NCBI GenBank assembly: GCA_947179485.1
Contig: OX359250.1
Span: forward strand, 2,997,661-3,061,660
DNA length: 64,000 bases
Direction: 5' to 3'
DNA from: Allacma fusca
Taxonomy: Eukaryota > Arthropoda > Collembola > Symphypleona > Sminthuridae
The notes under the pieces were generated by a model. It was not told where the DNA came from, made no database searches, and worked only from the letters and a program-made list of their open reading frames with translations. The position numbers and the translations under genes were made by a program. How positions within the stretch are numbered: the first letter of the stretch is position 1; each line of letters begins with the position of its first letter. This document shows, piece after piece, positions 59,129 through 64,000 of this stretch.

Positions 59129-62100
59129 TTATTTGACAAAAACATAGTTAACTTTTAAAAATTGTAAATTATTATGAGGAATGATTGTTGACGTGATGAA
59201 TGGTTGTTGTTGTTGTGGTTGCTGTGCGGCTGGAGATGGAAGAGAGTTGAGAGGTAGAGGTGAGTCCTGCTTATTCGAAGGAAATTCCTTCTCAGGTGAG
59301 GTACTGGAAGAGTTGTCACGAGGCGATCCCTTCGACATTGAAGCTTTCAAAATTCCTGCCGGAGTGTCCCCAATTGAATTGACAGTCTTCTCCTGACTCT
59401 CCAGTGCTGATAGGCTGGACTGGAAACTCTGCGGTAGATCCTGATCACTCTGGTCAACATTTTTGAAAGAGTTGGGACTCGATGAGATTTCGTCAGGAGA
59501 ACGAACGGGTGGTATATTTGGTGGAACTGGATGCTTCATCATAGCAGAGTGAGAATGACTTAGGAAAAGTGACGGAGATCCATGAGGAGGAAAAGAAGGG
59601 AAATGGTTGGATGGGAGGAAAGTGAAATCTTTTACTTCTGCAGCTCGAATTTGTTCTGGTGTCAAATCCGTCGGCTCACCCGTGTGAAGACGAATGTGCT
59701 GCTGCAGAACCAATGAATTCGTGAACCTGAAACACAAACTTCACTTTCACATTTTTCATCTTAGATTTCTCTATCATTATTAATGTGGGTCTCAAGTTAA
59801 AATTGTTTTTCTTTCTTAGGATTTAGAGGAACCGTCATTCTAACACATTACTGTAACATATTGTACAAATTTCATATATTTGTAACTTGTTAACAGTTGT
59901 ATAGCTTAACATGCGTTGTAACCTTTAAATGGCTTCCAATTTTCATGAGAAGTATGGAATGTGCGGAAAGAAGAAACGTAAAAATAGATTCAATATTTTA
60001 AATAATAAACGTTGTAACGACTTTCCACAATTGGCTTGTGCTTCTTGGAAGGAGATTGAAACTACCAGCGAAGATGCATACAGCGAAGATGTTACATTTT
60101 GATTATTAGAAATTGTCCTGAAATTCAGGTGTGGATTTGAGCGAGTTCAATAAATAATAGTAGATAAGATTGCCTTGATTGATATATAAAACGTGTAATT
60201 ATATCTAAATTGACTGAAGTTTGACTGTGGCTGTGAAAGTTTGATAAGAGAGTTGTGAAAGAGATGATAATAATAATAATAATGAAAAATAATGAATTGA
60301 GACAGTACCTCTTGTGGCACACTGGACACTGGAGCAGGGCTCTGAGAGGTGGCTTAGCTCTGTGAACTCCCATGTGCGTTTTGAGATTGCCCTTCGTGGT
60401 GAAAGTACGGCCGCAGATCTTGCATTTGAACGGTCTTTCCCCCGTATGCGTTCGGTAGTGCATTTGGAGAGCACTCTTACAGGAAAGAACTCGTTGACAA
60501 ATGATACACTGGTTTGGATCGGTGACCTTGTGGTCAATGTTGTCTACTAATTGCTGAAGCTTTGCCGTCTCAGACGTCTTGGTTACTTCAATGAGAGATT
60601 CCCATGCATTGTCATTGGAACCGGGACGTGGGAGGAGGTTGGTGTAGATAGCAGGGTCTTTGGCAGGATCGATATCCACAGGAATCCCTTGCGGTACTGA
60701 TGGCGGTTTAGTAGGTGTTGACCCCGGCGGGAATTGAGGGGAGGATGAGATGTGTGCGAATGTCATCGTTGATGAAGAAGAGGGTCTACCTGGGCGGACC
60801 TGAGGAGGAGCAAGTGAAAAAAAGGGCCGTCATTAGAGCTTTTTTGAGTCATGATGTAGTAAAGTGATTGCGAATGCAAACCATGAGGGGAAGTGGGTAC
60901 ATCAGGGGAAGGCTTTTGCTTGATAAGTTTTCTGGCTGATCCTGACTGAACTCCTCCATCATACTGTCATCCGTGTGATCATTTTCCTGGGTCATGGAGT
61001 CCATGCTGCAGTCATTCATTTCCTTCTTGGGGTCATCCTCCTCCCGCAAATCCAGACAATTTGATTTCTTAAACTCTTTGTCCTCGTCCTTCCCTCCCTG
61101 TAAAATCTCATCCTCGTCACCGTCCTCATATTCCAGATCTTTTATCTCCTCTTTTATCCCCACAGTTCCCTTTAGGTCAGCCTCAGTATGTTTACCCTTT
61201 GGTTTGGTCAGGTCCTCAGGACCCGTGATTATGTTTTCTTTCAGGACTGGGACAGCTAAAGGAATCAATTTCATGGGTTGAGAAAAGTGAAATAAAGGAT
61301 TGAAAGGATGGAAAGCTTGAGGAGGGGGTGGAGTTCTGAATGCATTTGACCCTGTAGGTGAGTGATTAGGAGTAGAATGTCCACTATTGGGTCGAATTGG
61401 CGGGTGAAGATGGTCCAAATGCTCCGGGACTGGATGAGGATTCATTCTGACGTGCGGGAATCTTGCGGTATGCCGTTGAAAGTGTACTTTGAGGTTTCCT
61501 TTGGTTGTAAAGCGACTGCCGCAAACATTGCATTTAAAAGGACGCTCGCCAGTATGGGATCGGATGTGGATTTGCAAGGCAGAGTCGCTACTGAACACCT
61601 ATAAGTATAATACCAGCTCACTTTACAATTCTATTATGAGACTCCACTAGGTATAGAATAGTACTAGTACAGGATTATTAATCATATACTTTTCATATAT
61701 CTATACTTTCACGTTTAAAAACATCAATTCACTACTCCAACACGTGTTTTTCACATCTTGCTTTTAATCCTTTTAGGATTGTCCACAAGGTCAAAATTGC
61801 TTTTTGGCTATTTACCTTGCCACAGTAGCGGCAGCGATGCTTGAAAAACGGTTCTCGACCTTTCTCTATGCCCAGTTCTTTCTTCCTATAATTTGGGTCG
61901 TCGACTAGAGACGACGCCAGCAATCCCTGAGAGGCTGAGTCTAAAACCTGTTATACAAAATTCACAATTAACTCAGTAACTTTTTTTTTTAGTTACTCAA
62001 GTTTTTAAATTTAGTATCATTTCCACGCATAGAATTCCAGACCACCTAAGGATACGGCTTCATGATTAGCTCCCTTATAAATATTTGAGTAGATACGCAA

Positions 62101-63960
62101 AACATGACTTTTTTCAATATACACATATTTGACTGTTGTAAATAGAATTTCCCATAGTTTTTGGGGCCATGTGAGGCACTCACCTCTTGAGTTCTTTTCT
62201 GTAACACTTCAAGGGTATTAGGTTCTCGAATGATATTTAGATCTCCGTTAGGAGAGAGTATACTAGTCGACGAGGCGCCTGGTGGGAGCCCGGGTGACAA
62301 TGGCTGGTTAGGGTCTTGATTTGCACAATTAAGTAGGGAAGCAAAATGTGGATTGAGACCTTCGGAGCCATTGGTGGCATTGACTGTTCCCATGGAGGAA
62401 CTCGTCGTACTGTTATTACTATTCGTGTTTGGTTTTGTCGTCTGCTTGAGAGGTGAGAGGCTGTTGGGTTTACTACTACTGCTACTGATATCAGGAGGTT
62501 GAGGTGTCGTACTCGTTGAAGGAACTGGACTTGGTGAGTTGGGCGGAGACGAGTCATCATGCTGAACAGAGTTCTGATCACTCTTCGAGACCAACTGCTG
62601 CTGAAGATGTTGGAGCAACTGAAGCTGGAGAAGCTGTTGTTGCTGCAGTGTGAACAGGGTTGTTTGAAGTGCGGCTAGTTCTTGAAATGATCCGTTGTTG
62701 TTATTTTTTGTGTTCTTCGTCGCATGGTTATTCAGAGCATTCGCAGCAAACTGAGCCATAGCCACCTAACACACGGACACAAGTCAAGCATCATTATTAG
62801 TCACTGTAAACAACACTCTTGTCTCTTTCAAAACTTGTCTTCCAAACAAGAGCAATGCTCAATAACAACAATAAGCTCCAAATTATGTTCCTCAACATTA
62901 TCCGAAATATTATCCGAAATGCTACACTATAACTAATATTATTTAAAAATTCTTGCCCCACTAAAACAGGACAACTACAGTACAAACCAAACACCAATTG
63001 TTTACCTACAACTGGATTATGTGAATTTGAATCCGCATAAAATCAGCGTTGACTTTTCATACAATCATTAGCTTTAATTTATAGGAACACCTGGGAATGT
63101 TCAAATCGACATGTAAACCTACTTTGGTATTCTGGATTGCCTCGAGAGTAACGTTGGGGCCCACGAGTCCTGCCGGCCATGGAAAATTACCACCTATTAG
63201 ATTATGTAGAGCGGTCGCAATGGAGTCTTTCTGTAACTCCTTGGTTTCCACATCCTGTGCAGAATAACCGACAAAAATTTAATATTTACTCCTTGTCATT
63301 TCCTCACACTCGATCCCCTTCATCTCATTTGTTGTCAATTTCTACGCCCTGGCAAATGACTACTACATTCCTATATCTATATATGTGTGTCGATGATGAG
63401 AACCACCAACTTACTCCCTTTCATCAATTTTTTTTTATTTCAACACATACATACATACATACATACATATGTACATACATCACCAGGTTTGTTCACTGGG
63501 GTATTTGCAAAAGGCTAGCTAATCACCGTCTACCAACACTCCCTACCCCTGCCAATCACCAAAACTTTCCATCTCCTTACCTTTTCCCGAGATTTCACTG
63601 ACTTTTCGAGATTGCATAACTCTTGCGTACAGACAGAAGCCTTCTGAGGAACAAACGGCTTGCCCATCCAACGTAGTAATTATTACAGCTTATACTCAGT
63701 ATTTTGAAGCTAAGTTTGGAAGTTTGCACTATCTCTTTTTCTATCTCTGTTTTTTTTTCGCCGCCATAAATGTCTCATACATTTGGTTCAAGTTGTGAGA
63801 GTTTTTTGAGAAAAGTAATGATCTAAGGAATCATTTATCCTTGTAATTTTCATTCGGCTGAGACTGTATAATTTTAAGGAAAGATTTACCTTTTCGTCGG
63901 AAACATCTCTGGTCTTGGATTCATTATTGTTTGCATCCTCAGTGTGCATGTCATCGTCCT
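59129..63960 (-). CDS. sal: spalt/SALL-family zinc-finger transcription factor (3' seven exons, 5' end beyond window)
   Basis: Minus-strand exons 63960-63890, 63254-63123, 62765-62184, 61947-61816, 61598-60882, 60799-60309 and 59726-59129 all join in phase with GT-AG introns, giving about 907 residues here. The order is as in SALL proteins: [13 protein letters not shown], then the glutamine-rich oligomerisation segment ([15 protein letters not shown]), then [13 protein letters not shown] joined to [20 protein letters not shown] and [19 protein letters not shown] (first C2H2 pair), then an acidic linker with [16 protein letters not shown]. Next come [57 protein letters not shown], and a third finger split by an intron (CPVCHKR joined to [14 protein letters not shown]). 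SALL proteins are nuclear DNA-binding developmental repressors. The last exon ends at a stop at 59129 after a proline/glutamine-rich tail, with no C-terminal finger pair visible. Confidence 0.93.
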
Positions 63961-64000
63961 CTAAAGTAGAAACAAAGAAGAGAAGTGATAATGAATGAGG

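Overview
This is eukaryotic DNA: AT-rich, with intron-containing genes, short introns (about 70-120 bp) and a very heavy load of transposable elements. Three conserved animal developmental or cell-biology genes (twisted gastrulation, an FBXO22-type F-box/FIST protein, and spalt/SALL) place it in an invertebrate animal, most likely an arthropod. The species cannot be named from the window.

Layout. 0.4-3.1 kb: decayed Ty3/gypsy pol with a probable 3' LTR. 3.2-9.6 kb: left arm of a large inverted duplication carrying a complete twisted gastrulation gene on the minus strand. 9.6-43.2 kb: a spacer of about 34 kb that is almost entirely mobile DNA. 43.2-47.5 kb: right arm of the duplication with a second twisted gastrulation gene on the plus strand. 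47.5-52.8 kb: mostly unassigned DNA with old repeats. 52.85-54.9 kb: FBXO22-like gene in six exons. 54.9-59.1 kb: no gene seen. 59.1-64.0 kb: seven exons of a spalt-type zinc-finger gene on the minus strand, whose 5' end lies beyond the right edge.

Two things stand out. First, the spacer holds a set of non-autonomous transposons that share one design. Each has short terminal inverted repeats with a hAT-like head, an exact or near-exact 8-bp target duplication, and a family-private short word that begins at the inner end of the terminal repeat and is multiplied inward in both halves. Nine such elements have both ends and a target duplication that can be read directly; several more are damaged. 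Some are nested in other elements up to three deep. Second, a Tnp2-type (CACTA-like) transposon at 10.04-17.80 kb has two divergent multi-exon genes: a Tnp2/DUF4218 transposase and a BEN-domain protein. The transposase is cleanly interrupted by one of the hAT-like elements; ignoring that insertion, the frame is open.

The two twisted gastrulation genes are head to head, far apart and apparently identical over a core of about 2.9 kb, while the outer parts of the same arms are clearly diverged and carry different insertions. This suggests either sequence homogenisation of the gene-bearing core or a recent rearrangement, unless the palindrome is an assembly product. No bacterial-type operons, CRISPR arrays, rRNA or convincing tRNA genes were seen.
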